Shown here: piece by piece, positions 8,157 to 16,445 of the stretch
How the letters are laid out: each line of letters opens with the position of its first letter
Position numbering within the stretch: the stretch's first letter is position 1
Source: Verrucomicrobiota bacterium
Lineage (GTDB): Bacteria > Verrucomicrobiota > Verrucomicrobiia > JABWAM01
Direction of reading: 5' to 3'
Length of the DNA: 50,135 nt
Assembly: GCA_016198745.1 (NCBI GenBank)
Contig: JACQHZ010000388.1
Coordinates: 1-50,135, forward strand
Position numbers and translations under genes: made by a program
The notes under the pieces: generated by a model
What the model was told of the DNA's origin: nothing
Databases searched by the model: none
The model's input: the letters and a program-made list of their open reading frames with translations, nothing else

Positions 8157-9764
8157 TTACGGTCCTTTCTGCGGCGTCTTCTCCGTCGCCGCCTCGGAAT
8201 GATTATTGTCGGAATGATGATCGCGTCCCAGGAACGTGTTCGCCCATGAGGAAGTGCCCTTGAGTTCCGCGTGGTAAAAGACCGCCGGCCGTTTCAGCAT
8301 GGCCTCGGCCTCTTTGTCGTACTTCAATCGTTCGTAGGCCCTGGCCCAGATGCACTCCTTGTCGTTGAGTTCGCACATCCCGTCAATGGAGCCTCCGCAC
8401 GGGCCGTTGCGCGAGCCTTTGGAGCAGGAGAACAACGGACAGAGGTAGCCGCAATCCGGCAGGCTGCAATCGCCGCAATCCCGGCATCCGAAGGAGACAA
8501 ACTTGGACATTCGCTCCAGGGCATGGGCGGCATGGGCAAACATCCCTGGTTTCTTGTCCCAACGCTCGTAAATTTTCCGCAGAAGGTTGAAGGCCGGCTT
8601 GCCCGGCGTGAAGATCGCGTCGTGAATGAAACGTGACAACCGGTAGGTCAACGTCACATGTTTGCTCTTCGTCGGTTGTTGCAGCGACCGCCGGTATTCC
8701 TGATTGATGCGACGGGGATCGCCGAGGCCGGTTTCAGGATCCTGCTCGTAGAGATAAAACTCGTCCTTCTGCGGAAACTGAACCTCCTTGGCAAACGCGC
8801 GCCAGTCGTTTTCTCCGTAGCTTTCCGCCAGGTCAATGATCTTGAAGAACGTCTCCGCCTTGGACATGCCGGAGAGGTACCCGCCCCCAAAACCCAATCC
8901 TTTGAAGACCGCGAGCTGCTTCGCGGCCAGTTCCTGGAAGAAACCGCGGCCTTTGTCGGGACCAGCGGCGTATTTTTCGGACAGTTCGAGCAACCGATCG
9001 CTGACCACGCAGCCGGGGATCTGACGGCGATGAAAAAGCCCGGCAACGATTTTGTTGAGGAGATAGGCGTTGCCGATGACCGGCAGGGGCGTTCCATTTG
9101 CCGCGAGCAGAAGCTTCACCTCGTGGAATTTCCGCATGTCATAGCCGAGCTGGGTATAGACGTACTGCGCGCCGCTGGCGACCTTGCGCAGCAACTTGTA
9201 GTACTGCGGCATCAGCTCCCGTTCGTGCCGCTTGAAAGGCGACACGACGCAGCCGATGTAGAAGTTCGTCTTCGGAAGCGACGCCGCCTCGCCTTTTTTG
9301 CCGGGCGTCTGAATCCCCTGGTTCATCGCATGGAGCATCGCGACGAGGCTCACCGAATCCAGATCGAAGACGGGGCTGGCGTTTCCCCCGTAACCCGACC
9401 GCGGATAATCGCCTGTCATGGCCACGATGTTCTCGATGCCTTCGGCGGCGTATTTCCAGGCGATTGATTCCAGCGCGCTGCGATTGTGGTTCTTGCAGGT
9501 GAGATGCAGGACGATGGCCGTCTTCTTGCCGCCCAGGATGCGGGCCAGCCAATCGGGCGGCAACATGGTGTTGCCGCCCGGATTGTCGGTCAGGGAGACC
9601 CATCCGATCCGCGCATCGTTGCAGAGTTGTTCGCTGAACTCGACGATGCGGTTGGGTTGTTCGGGCGGAACAAACCCGCGCGTGGTCACCAGTTCGGCGC
9701 CATAATAAAACCCGCCCCCTCCCAGCATCTGGGAGAAGGGCCTGCCATCTTTTGGAGCGATCAT
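8157..9764 (-). CDS. Methylenetetrahydrofolate reductase with Cys-rich MTHFR C-terminal domain
   Basis: The 535-residue protein carries a MetF-like flavin TIM barrel in about the first 310 residues (GAELVTTRGF, SLTDNPGGN, LHLTCKNHNR, VAMTGDYPRSG). A C-terminal domain follows with a dense cysteine cluster (CRDCGDCSLPDCGYLC and CSKGSRNGPCGG), matching the methylene-tetrahydrofolate reductase C-terminal / MetV-type zinc- or iron-sulphur-binding domain. In acetogens these two are often separate MetF and MetV subunits; here they are one chain. AGGGGAA precedes ATG 9764. It interconverts 5,10-methylene-THF and 5-methyl-THF, fitting the neighbouring pterin-binding and corrinoid proteins. The last 30 residues are a low-complexity His/Ser tail. 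Confidence 0.9.
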   Translation of the reverse strand: MIAPKDGRPFSQMLGGGGFYYGAELVTTRGFVPPEQPNRIVEFSEQLCNDARIGWVSLTDNPGGNTMLPPDWLARILGGKKTAIVLHLTCKNHNRSALESIAWKYAAEGIENIVAMTGDYPRSGYGGNASPVFDLDSVSLVAMLHAMNQGIQTPGKKGEAASLPKTNFYIGCVVSPFKRHERELMPQYYKLLRKVASGAQYVYTQLGYDMRKFHEVKLLLAANGTPLPVIGNAYLLNKIVAGLFHRRQIPGCVVSDRLLELSEKYAAGPDKGRGFFQELAAKQLAVFKGLGFGGGYLSGMSKAETFFKIIDLAESYGENDWRAFAKEVQFPQKDEFYLYEQDPETGLGDPRRINQEYRRSLQQPTKSKHVTLTYRLSRFIHDAIFTPGKPAFNLLRKIYERWDKKPGMFAHAAHALERMSKFVSFGCRDCGDCSLPDCGYLCPLFSCSKGSRNGPCGGSIDGMCELNDKECIWARAYERLKYDKEAEAMLKRPAVFYHAELKGTSSWANTFLGRDHHSDNNHSEAATEKTPQKGP

Positions 9765-9825
9765 AAGAATTCCCCTCGCTGCGGCCCTTTAGGAGCCGCT
9801 CGCGCAAGAACCGCTGTCGCCCGGG

Positions 9826-10461
9826 CTATTTCGCAACCAGTTTCCGTGCGAGAGTGACGGCGCTGCTGGCGTTGTCGCTGTAGCCGTCCGCCCCGATTTC
9901 GTCGGCGTACTTCTGGGTGACGGGCGCTCCGCCGATCATCACCTTCACCTGCTGCCGGACGCCGGCCGACTTGAGCGATTCGATGGTGTTCTTCATCATC
10001 GGCATCGTGGTGGTGAGCAATGCCGAGAGCGCAACGATGTTGGCCTTTTTCTCGTTGACCGCCGCGAGGAATTTTTCGGGGGTGACGTCCACGCCCAGAT
10101 CAATGATCTCGAACCCGCCGCCTTCCAGCATGGCGGAGACAAGGTTCTTGCCGATGTCATGCAGGTCGCCCTTGACGGTGCCGATCGCCACACGCGCGAT
10201 GGGTTCCACTCCCTTCGCGGCGAGGAGCGGGGCGAGGATTTGCAGTGCGGTCTTCATGGCGCGCGCCGCGATCAACAATTCGGGCACGAAGTATTCGTTC
10301 GCCTCGAATCGACGCCCCACCTCGTCCATGGCGGGGATCATGTATTTCGTGACCAGGGTTTGCGGATCGGTCCCTTCGGCAAGGGCTTGTTCGGTGACGG
10401 TCTTGGCGGCCTTGGCGTTTCCTTCCAACACCGCGTTGTAGAGCTGTTTCAAATCTTGCAT
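9826..10461 (-). CDS. Corrinoid-binding methyl-carrier protein (MtaC/MttC-like)
   Basis: The 211-residue protein has a helical cap (residues 1-80, with EYFVPELLIAARAM) and a Rossmann-like B12 domain with the signature GTVKGDLHDIGKNLV, that is D99-x-H101-x-x-G104, where His101 is the lower cobalt ligand. It then has VDVTPEKF, ALSALLTTTMPMM and GGAPVTQKYADEIGADGY. Such proteins shuttle a methyl group on cobalt between a substrate-specific methyltransferase and an acceptor. ATG 10461 is chosen because family homology begins at MQDLKQLYNAV; the longer frame to 10533 runs through a hairpin. It lies between a UroD-like methyltransferase and the methylene-THF reductase. Stop and next start are 61 bases apart. 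Confidence 0.93.
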   Translation of the reverse strand: MQDLKQLYNAVLEGNAKAAKTVTEQALAEGTDPQTLVTKYMIPAMDEVGRRFEANEYFVPELLIAARAMKTALQILAPLLAAKGVEPIARVAIGTVKGDLHDIGKNLVSAMLEGGGFEIIDLGVDVTPEKFLAAVNEKKANIVALSALLTTTMPMMKNTIESLKSAGVRQQVKVMIGGAPVTQKYADEIGADGYSDNASSAVTLARKLVAK

Positions 10462-10494
10462 GGTAAATTCTGTCGGTTGAATGTTTGAATGTGG

Positions 10495-10515
10495 GGTTCG
10501 AATACCATTCGAACC
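10495..10515 (-). promoter_or_regulatory. Hairpin in the leader of the corrinoid-protein gene
   Basis: Perfect 8-bp arms GGTTCGAA / TTCGAACC around TACCA, 34 bases upstream of the ATG at 10461. The arm GGTTCGAAT resembles a tRNA T-loop, but no tRNA body is present. It could be an operator or leader stem; no function is shown by the sequence. Confidence 0.35.
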
Positions 10516-10599
10516 ACCTGCATCCTTACACATTTACCATGACAAGCCACTAAAAAAATCACTATACCGAAATTGGTTTTTCCTTGCCCTTTATTGCAA

Positions 10600-10615
10600 C
10601 CCCCTTTCACGGGGG
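10600..10615 (-). terminator. Hairpin after the second UroD-like gene
   Basis: A 5-bp CCCCC/GGGGG stem with TTTCAC loop, extendable by TTGC/GCAA across an AA bulge, lies 57 bases past the stop at 10672. There is no clean T-run after it on the minus strand, so it may be an attenuating or stabilising stem rather than a full terminator. Confidence 0.35.
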
Positions 10616-10671
10616 CAAGCTTCCATCATGAGACGCGCGATCCCGATCTGTTCCGCAACAGTGGTTCCGGT

Positions 10672-11763
10672 TCATATCTGCCGTTCAAGAACGGCATTGA
10701 TCATGGCCTTGTATTGTTCAAAGCAGTCCTCGCCTTTGCCGCGGATATAGGGCGAGGCGCTGGGACTGACGATCATGCCCTTGTGATCGTTGAAGCCGGT
10801 CTTGATCAATGACTGCGTTTCATGGCGCACTTGTTCGGGCGTGTGTTCGTACATGGCGGCGATCTGGATGTTGCCCTCCAGGCAGAGTTTGCCGCGCGCC
10901 ATCTCTTTGGCCTCCATCGGGGTGATGTCGCCCATCGGCGGCGCTTCGAATGGATGCAGAACATCCGCGCCGATGTCGAGGAACCCCTTGAATACCGACT
11001 TGATGCTGCCGTGGCAATGAATGTGAAGCCGCCCGCCTGCTTCGTGGATCAGGTCCGCGATCGGCTTGTCGTACTTCACGTTGAACTCCCAAAAATCCCT
11101 CGGCCCGTGCAGCGGCGGAACGATGAACTCCTCGCCCGCCATCGAAAAGTATGGGCCGACCTTTCGTTCCAGGAGAAAGCGAAGGTTGTTCAGGATCACG
11201 TTCATCTGCCGTTCGCATAACGCGTGAATGATGTCGCGGTCCGTGATCGTCAACATGGCAAACGTCTCCGACCCGCACAACTCCGCCACAAACCCGGCGG
11301 GATTCACTCCGAGTCCCACATCCACAATGCCACGGTCGCCCATCTCGCCATCGGCCTTGAAGAACGACGAGACATCGCCGGCCACTCCGGGCATCGGCAG
11401 GGAGAGATACGCCTCGGCGTCTTCGCGCGACTTGATGAAGTACGTCTCGCTCAGGCCGGGCTGACCTTTGCGGCTGAGGAGGTAGGTGAATCGCAAGTCG
11501 CCGGCTGGCGTGTGGAGGATCGTCATTTGACGGTCAAAATCTTCTGTGTGCATTTCGACCGACTGCTCCGTCGGGGCGGGCGATTCGAAGGCGCGCCCCC
11601 TCCAACCGCGTTTCAAATCGGCGTGCGTCTGGAGATAAGCCTTGAGACGGTCGTAGGTCGAATCGCTGGACGGAAAGCCGGTCCGGCTGTAAACACCGGG
11701 CCGGTCCAGTTCCTCGTTGAAATAGCAGCGACGAAGTCGTTCGCGGGATGTCATCGGTTGCAT
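10672..11763 (-). CDS. UroD-family methyltransferase, corrinoid-linked (copy 2)
   Basis: The 363-residue protein is a second UroD-like methyltransferase, with HIHCHGSIK (HCHG at 249-252) in the same place as the sister gene at 6092-7270, plus PFEAPPMGDIT and SPSASPYIRGK near the end. Overall similarity to copy 1 is moderate, so they likely act on different substrates or partners (for example substrate:corrinoid versus corrinoid:acceptor transfer). Two ATGs compete: 11763 and 11754; the latter gives MTSRERLRRC, which lines up with the start of copy 1. The gene precedes the corrinoid protein by 210 bases and follows CobA-HemD by 120 bases. Confidence 0.82.
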   Translation of the reverse strand: MQPMTSRERLRRCYFNEELDRPGVYSRTGFPSSDSTYDRLKAYLQTHADLKRGWRGRAFESPAPTEQSVEMHTEDFDRQMTILHTPAGDLRFTYLLSRKGQPGLSETYFIKSREDAEAYLSLPMPGVAGDVSSFFKADGEMGDRGIVDVGLGVNPAGFVAELCGSETFAMLTITDRDIIHALCERQMNVILNNLRFLLERKVGPYFSMAGEEFIVPPLHGPRDFWEFNVKYDKPIADLIHEAGGRLHIHCHGSIKSVFKGFLDIGADVLHPFEAPPMGDITPMEAKEMARGKLCLEGNIQIAAMYEHTPEQVRHETQSLIKTGFNDHKGMIVSPSASPYIRGKGEDCFEQYKAMINAVLERQI

Positions 11764-11825
11764 GGTTTGATGCCGATAGTGAAGAAAGATGAAGCAGCAG
11801 ACAAACGAAAAGACAAGAGAACGCC

Positions 11826-11844
11826 GCCCACGGGCGCCGTGGGC
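11826..11844 (-). terminator. GC hairpin downstream of cobA-hemD
   Basis: A perfect 8-bp stem (GCCCACGG / CCGTGGGC) with a 3-base loop lies 40 bases after the stop at 11884. On the minus strand a T/C-rich stretch follows about 8 bases later. It may partly terminate transcription between the CobA-HemD gene and the methyl-transfer genes. Confidence 0.4.
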
Positions 11845-11883
11845 TGTCGCGCATGGAAGGACAAACCCGCATCCCCTCGATGA

Positions 11884-13413
11884 TCAATCGCCCGTTTCGA
11901 CGGCCACAATCGCTTCGACCAAACCGGGGATGGTGTGCTCTTTTGCCTCGACATCCACGGAGCAACCGAGTTGCCGCATTTTCTCCGAGGTGAGGGGACC
12001 GATGCTGGCGTACTTGATCGTGAAATGTTCCAACGGCAAACCCAGGGCATGAAAATTTTCCGCAGCGGAACTGCTGGCGAAAGTGATCCAGTCCGCGCCG
12101 CCCTGGAGAAGATCGTAACGGCTGTCGGAAAGATCGTCTATTTCGGGAACCGTGCGGTAGGTCTCAACCTCGTCGCAGATTGCTCCCTGCCCGGCCAGTT
12201 CTCCGGTCAACGTCTTCCGCGCAAGGTCCCCCCGCGGCAGCAGGATTTTCATCCCCGCCGCCTTTCCCTGCGCGGCAAATGCCTCAGCCATTTTTCCGGC
12301 GGTGTATTCCTCGGGTTGCAAATTCACCTCCAGATGAAACCGCCGGAGCGCGCTCACCGTGGCAGGACCAACCGCTGCGATTCTCGCTGTGCCAAGCTTT
12401 CGAATGTCGCGATGGATGGCGAGAAATTCGCGGAGGAATGTTTCCACGGCGTTGGAACTGGTGAAGACAATCCAGTCGTACTCGTGAATATTCCGGATCG
12501 CGCGCTGAAGCGGTTGCGTATCTTCGGGCGGAGCAAAACGGATGGTTGGCAGCTCAAGGACATCGGCGCCCTTCTGCCGCAGCCTTCGGGAAAGTTCGCT
12601 GGCCTGCTCGCGCGTCCGGGTGACCACAATCCGCTTGCCAAAAAGCGGGCGGCTCTCAAACCAGTCAAGCTGTTCCCTGAGGTTGACGACCTCGCCGATC
12701 ACCGTCACGCCGGGCGGACTGCAGACGGCGGCTTCCACCTGTTCCACAATGGTGGCCAGGGTTCCGGCGACGGTCTTTTGTCGGCCGTAGGTGCCCCAGC
12801 ATACCAGCGCAATGGGAGTGCGCGACGGCATCCCCGCTTCAATCAATGCCCCTGCGATTTCCCGCATCCGGCCGACTCCCATCAAAATCACCTTGGTGCC
12901 CGGTATCTGCGCAACCTGTTTCCAGTCAATCCCGCGCTGCGGTTTGGTTGGATCCTCATGCCCGGTGATCACCGTGAACGAGGAGGTCAGACCGCGGTGA
13001 GTGACGGGGATGCCGGCAAACGCAGGCGCCGCCACTGCGGAACTGATTCCCGGAACCACCTCGAAGGAAAGTCCCGCATCCGCAAGGGCCAGAGCCTCTT
13101 CGCCGCCGCGTCCGAACACATAGGGATCACCGCCTTTCAAGCGGCAAACGATTTTCCCTGCCGCAGTTTCCCGAACAAGAAGGGCGTTGATCTCTTCCTG
13201 TTTGAGGCATCTGCCCTTGGAATTCTTGCCGACAAAAATGCTCTGCGCATTTCCGGGCGCGTGACGAAGCAGTTGGGGGTTGCAAAGATAATCGTAGAAC
13301 ACCACCTCGGCGCCTTCCAGGCATTCACGCCCGCGCAACGTCAACAGACCGGGGTCGCCCGGTCCTGCCCCGATGATGTAACAAATGCCGGATTTCCTGG
13401 CAGATTGGCTCAT
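11884..13413 (-). CDS. Uroporphyrinogen-III C-methyltransferase / uroporphyrinogen-III synthase fusion (CobA-HemD)
   Basis: The 509-residue protein joins two enzymes. Residues about 8-250 are SUMT/CobA: YIIGAGPGDPGLLTLRG binds SAM, with GGDPYVFGRGGEE, PGISSAVAAPAFAGIPVTHR and ILMGVGRM following in the standard order. Residues about 258-509 are HemD: LFGKRIVVTRTREQASELSRRL, FTSSNAVETF and ITFASSSAAENF. The fusion cyclises hydroxymethylbilane to uroporphyrinogen III and methylates it to precorrin-2, the branch point to sirohaem and cobalamin. The fusion is common in Gram-positive and PVC bacteria. Its position beside corrinoid-dependent genes suggests support for corrinoid supply, though it also serves haem synthesis. 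Confidence 0.94.
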   Translation of the reverse strand: MSQSARKSGICYIIGAGPGDPGLLTLRGRECLEGAEVVFYDYLCNPQLLRHAPGNAQSIFVGKNSKGRCLKQEEINALLVRETAAGKIVCRLKGGDPYVFGRGGEEALALADAGLSFEVVPGISSAVAAPAFAGIPVTHRGLTSSFTVITGHEDPTKPQRGIDWKQVAQIPGTKVILMGVGRMREIAGALIEAGMPSRTPIALVCWGTYGRQKTVAGTLATIVEQVEAAVCSPPGVTVIGEVVNLREQLDWFESRPLFGKRIVVTRTREQASELSRRLRQKGADVLELPTIRFAPPEDTQPLQRAIRNIHEYDWIVFTSSNAVETFLREFLAIHRDIRKLGTARIAAVGPATVSALRRFHLEVNLQPEEYTAGKMAEAFAAQGKAAGMKILLPRGDLARKTLTGELAGQGAICDEVETYRTVPEIDDLSDSRYDLLQGGADWITFASSSAAENFHALGLPLEHFTIKYASIGPLTSEKMRQLGCSVDVEAKEHTIPGLVEAIVAVETGD

Positions 13414-13440
13414 GTTTTAATTTGGCAAAAGGCGTTTCCA

Positions 13441-15543
13441 TCACGCCCGGTTGAACATCGCCCCTCGGATTTTCATGGGCATCGGAAACAAGGGTTTCCA
13501 GCCCTTGGGGCGCGCCTCGCGTGGAATTTGGAACCGGAAGAAGATGCCCCATCCCAGGCCATGATCCGTGTCCAGCGCCACGACGATCTCATGAACGCCC
13601 TTCGCGAGTTTCAGGACAACTCTGGACCGGTCAGGTTCGGCGGGATTCATCCTTTGGGGATTGCAAAACACCGCCTTGCCGTTCACGAACACCTTGCAGC
13701 CGCCGTCATGCCCCAGCAGCAGCGTCCAAACGCCGTCTTTGGCGACCTTGAAACGATTTCCGAGATAAGCGATGCCGTCCTGAAACGGATAGACCTGGTG
13801 GACGTTGATGAAGTCCGGCGGCGCTCCCGTGGCGACGGCTGAGTCGCTGATGTCCCGCCAATCAAGAGGATCGGAAAGCTTGACACAACGCGCCCCGGCC
13901 GTCCCGCCGCGCTTGGGCGTCAGCCGCGAGAGCCGCCAGGCGCGAACAAATGGCGAGCATATCCCGGGCCCCTCATCGGTCTCCGATTCTGCCGATCCGC
14001 CCCCGCATTTGAGCCAGCGCGCGCCACGGCGCGCAAGCCGGCCGCGTTCCCGCCTCAAATCGCGCGCAAAACCCGGACGCGAGGTGATTTCCACATCGCT
14101 GCGTTCCAGCATGTCGCGCAACACGCGAGCGCCGTCGCTTTCAGGATACGCCTCAACGATCTTGCATGCCGTCCGTTGTGTCTCCTGAAGCAAGGGAATC
14201 GCTTCCAACAAGCGGTCCGCGAGAGGGACAAGCTGCGTGGGGTCCTTGACATCGGCGGCGATCACTGACCAATCCCGGTAGGCGCGATAGACACCCGATG
14301 CGTTGATCAAATCGCGCATCGTGCGGGAGAATTGCAGGGTGATGGATTCATCCGCGCCTTTCGGGAACAACCCGTTCTTGGAATCATAGCGCGGTTGCGC
14401 GTAGTGATCATTACGATATGGTTCCCGTTGCGCCGGATCACGGAAATCGGGCACATTGTATGCCTTTCCGTTTTCAATCTGGGAGCGATACGCCAGGATG
14501 CCTGGAATCGTGCAATCGGCGGCGGCATAAATCTCGAATGGCGCCGGAGCGCCCTCCAAAATCTGGCGCGCAAAAAAATAAAGCACCCAGAAGTCGCCGC
14601 CGCTGTGGCCCGTGGCGGCAGCCAATTCTCCCAACTCATCCCATTGCGGGTTGACCTCGAACATGGGACTGTCGCCCGATCCGCCCAGGCGCAATTGAAG
14701 GCCATGTCCGGTCATTTGCGCTGCGCCCTTGGTGCCCCAGATGCGCTGGCAATGCCCGTCGTTGGTTGTCGCGCCCATCAGGTTGCGCACAATCGCGCCG
14801 TTGGACATGTTGATGAGCGACGGCGCCACGCCGCCCATCCCCTCGATCCCGCGCATGAGGTAGCCCGACAAACGCTGCTGTCCCGGCAACGCCACCACCC
14901 GCGTCGGACGCAGTCCCGTGATGTGCATCATCGGTCCCAGCGAATGAGTGTTGTAATAGTGATAATTGATCCAGCTTCGCCAGCTGTGCGCATGGTTGCC
15001 GGGGATGATCGGCGTGTTATCGATATAGGTGTACGCAAGTGTCCGGACTTCGTGCACATATTCGTATTCGGCGTACATCAGTTCGCCGAAAAACCCATCC
15101 TTCCATCGCCGCGCCAGCCACATGTTGGGAGCGGAAAACGGGTAGTTCTCAGCAAGATTGTAAATCTTGCCGGTCTTCTCCACTGTTTCAACCAGACGGA
15201 CGCCCTCGGCCATCGTGTGAAACGAGGTCACTTCCGAGAGCACGTGCTTGCCCGCGTTCAGACACGCGATGGCGTCATCCGCGTGAGCAGGACAAAACGT
15301 CGCCAGAAGCACCGCGTCGAAATCGCGGGCGAGAAACTCCTCCGCATTTTCGGTGACAAACGCGCCCGGATTCTGCGCCAGGAAATTGTCGCGCATGTGA
15401 CGGTTGTAGTCGCAGCCTGCGACCACATCCAGGCAAAGCGCCCGACATGCCCGGTAAAACGAACCGCCGCGGCCCAGGCCCCATATCCCCAGCCGAATGC
15501 GTTGGTTCGCGTCGAAGATTTGTTTTTTGAATGATTGGCTCAT
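13441..15543 (-). CDS. Gfo/Idh/MocA-family oxidoreductase with C-terminal beta-sandwich-like module
   Basis: The protein is 700 residues from ATG 15543 (MSQSFKKQIFDANQR). Its N-terminal 120 residues are a Rossmann NAD(P) domain (RLGIWGLGRGGSFYRAC, VVAGCDYN, FDAVLLATFCPAHADDA, AGKHVLSEV), and the middle contains the Gfo/Idh/MocA alpha/beta domain. The last roughly 130 residues resemble a jelly-roll, sugar-binding-type module (GVWTLLLGHDGGCKVFVNGK, GVHEIVVALDTDHGLGWG). Typical family members are 330-450 residues, so this is an enlarged form. A longer frame to 15762 lacks homology. It probably oxidises or reduces a sugar or cyclitol; the substrate is unknown. It lies 27 bases upstream of cobA-hemD. 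Confidence 0.85.
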   Translation of the reverse strand: MSQSFKKQIFDANQRIRLGIWGLGRGGSFYRACRALCLDVVAGCDYNRHMRDNFLAQNPGAFVTENAEEFLARDFDAVLLATFCPAHADDAIACLNAGKHVLSEVTSFHTMAEGVRLVETVEKTGKIYNLAENYPFSAPNMWLARRWKDGFFGELMYAEYEYVHEVRTLAYTYIDNTPIIPGNHAHSWRSWINYHYYNTHSLGPMMHITGLRPTRVVALPGQQRLSGYLMRGIEGMGGVAPSLINMSNGAIVRNLMGATTNDGHCQRIWGTKGAAQMTGHGLQLRLGGSGDSPMFEVNPQWDELGELAAATGHSGGDFWVLYFFARQILEGAPAPFEIYAAADCTIPGILAYRSQIENGKAYNVPDFRDPAQREPYRNDHYAQPRYDSKNGLFPKGADESITLQFSRTMRDLINASGVYRAYRDWSVIAADVKDPTQLVPLADRLLEAIPLLQETQRTACKIVEAYPESDGARVLRDMLERSDVEITSRPGFARDLRRERGRLARRGARWLKCGGGSAESETDEGPGICSPFVRAWRLSRLTPKRGGTAGARCVKLSDPLDWRDISDSAVATGAPPDFINVHQVYPFQDGIAYLGNRFKVAKDGVWTLLLGHDGGCKVFVNGKAVFCNPQRMNPAEPDRSRVVLKLAKGVHEIVVALDTDHGLGWGIFFRFQIPREARPKGWKPLFPMPMKIRGAMFNRA

Positions 15544-15791
15544 ATTGTTGTGATCGGGCGGCGGATATTCCCGCGCGCGAACGCACAACAGGAAATCAGC
15601 CAGACCCCCGCGCCGTTGTCCAGTTTTCCTTTCATGCCGTTCACTCCCACCCCAGCTCTGAGTCTTGCCCGGAAAGGCCGTGTGGATAGCCTGCCGCGCC
15701 CGGTTGCGCCATGACAATGTTTCGTGATTGACTGTTTGGCTGGAATACGCCTTTTTACCCACCCGTTATCCACCGGACGGAGAGTTTTACC

Positions 15792-16445
15792 ATGAGCAAA
15801 AAATCCAGCAAGAAATCGGCGCGCGCCAAGGACGCCAAGGCGGCGGCAACACGAAAACCCATTGTGGCCAAAAAAATCCCGACGCCCAAGGCGACGCCGT
15901 CCAAGACGCGGGTGAAGCCCCCGCCGCCGCTAAGCGACGAGGAGAAGGCGCGCGCGCTCGATCAGCGCCGGCTGGTATTGCTTGCCAAGGCGGCGAAAGG
16001 CCCCCATGGCCGCTACGTGAAGTTCCTTCTCGATCTGCGCGACCGGTTGCTGGACGACATCGAGTTCCACGCCAGCGACAACCTGCGGCGGACGCAAAAG
16101 GACGCTTCGAGCGATCTTTCCGCCTACAGCGTTCACATGGCCGACGCGGGCACCGATAATTTTGACCGCGAGTTCGCCTTGAGCATGGTGTCAAACGAAC
16201 AGGAGGCCCTTTACGAAATCGACGAGGCGCTCAAGCGCCTGGAGAACGGCACCTATGGAATCTGCGAGATGAGCGGCAAGCCGATCCCGAAAGCCCGGCT
16301 GGACGCCATCCCATGGGCTCGTTACACGGTGGAATGTCAGTCGGAAATGGAAAAATCCCATCAGAAACGTCTGCCGCAGACGTTCCAATTGTCCGACTTC
16401 GGCAACTCTGAAGAAGAGGTCGTCGAGAAGGAAGAGGAAGATTGA
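15792..16445 (+). CDS. TraR/DksA-type zinc-finger-like protein
   Basis: The 217-residue protein begins with about 60 Lys/Ala/Pro-rich residues, likely disordered, followed by a DksA-like coiled coil (LVLLAKAAKGPHGRYVKFLL, SVHMADAGTDNFDREFALSM) and a C-terminal degenerate zinc finger (NGTYGICEMSGKPIPKARL, VECQSEMEK). DksA normally has four Cys ligands; here only one Cys of each pair survives. The coiled coil suggests binding to the RNA polymerase secondary channel. GGAGAG 8 bases before ATG 15792 fixes the start. It shares a TTGA overlap with lspA, an arrangement I associate with verrucomicrobial-type genomes. Confidence 0.85.
   Translation: MSKKSSKKSARAKDAKAAATRKPIVAKKIPTPKATPSKTRVKPPPPLSDEEKARALDQRRLVLLAKAAKGPHGRYVKFLLDLRDRLLDDIEFHASDNLRRTQKDASSDLSAYSVHMADAGTDNFDREFALSMVSNEQEALYEIDEALKRLENGTYGICEMSGKPIPKARLDAIPWARYTVECQSEMEKSHQKRLPQTFQLSDFGNSEEEVVEKEEED

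Noticed and set aside
10462-10671. Cobalamin riboswitch ahead of the corrinoid-protein gene
   Set aside because: No B12-box consensus and no typical multi-stem cobalamin aptamer could be recognised.
11935-13842. Plus-strand frame of 635 residues
   Set aside because: Antisense of CobA-HemD and the end of the Gfo/Idh gene; composition is typical of a high-GC shadow frame.
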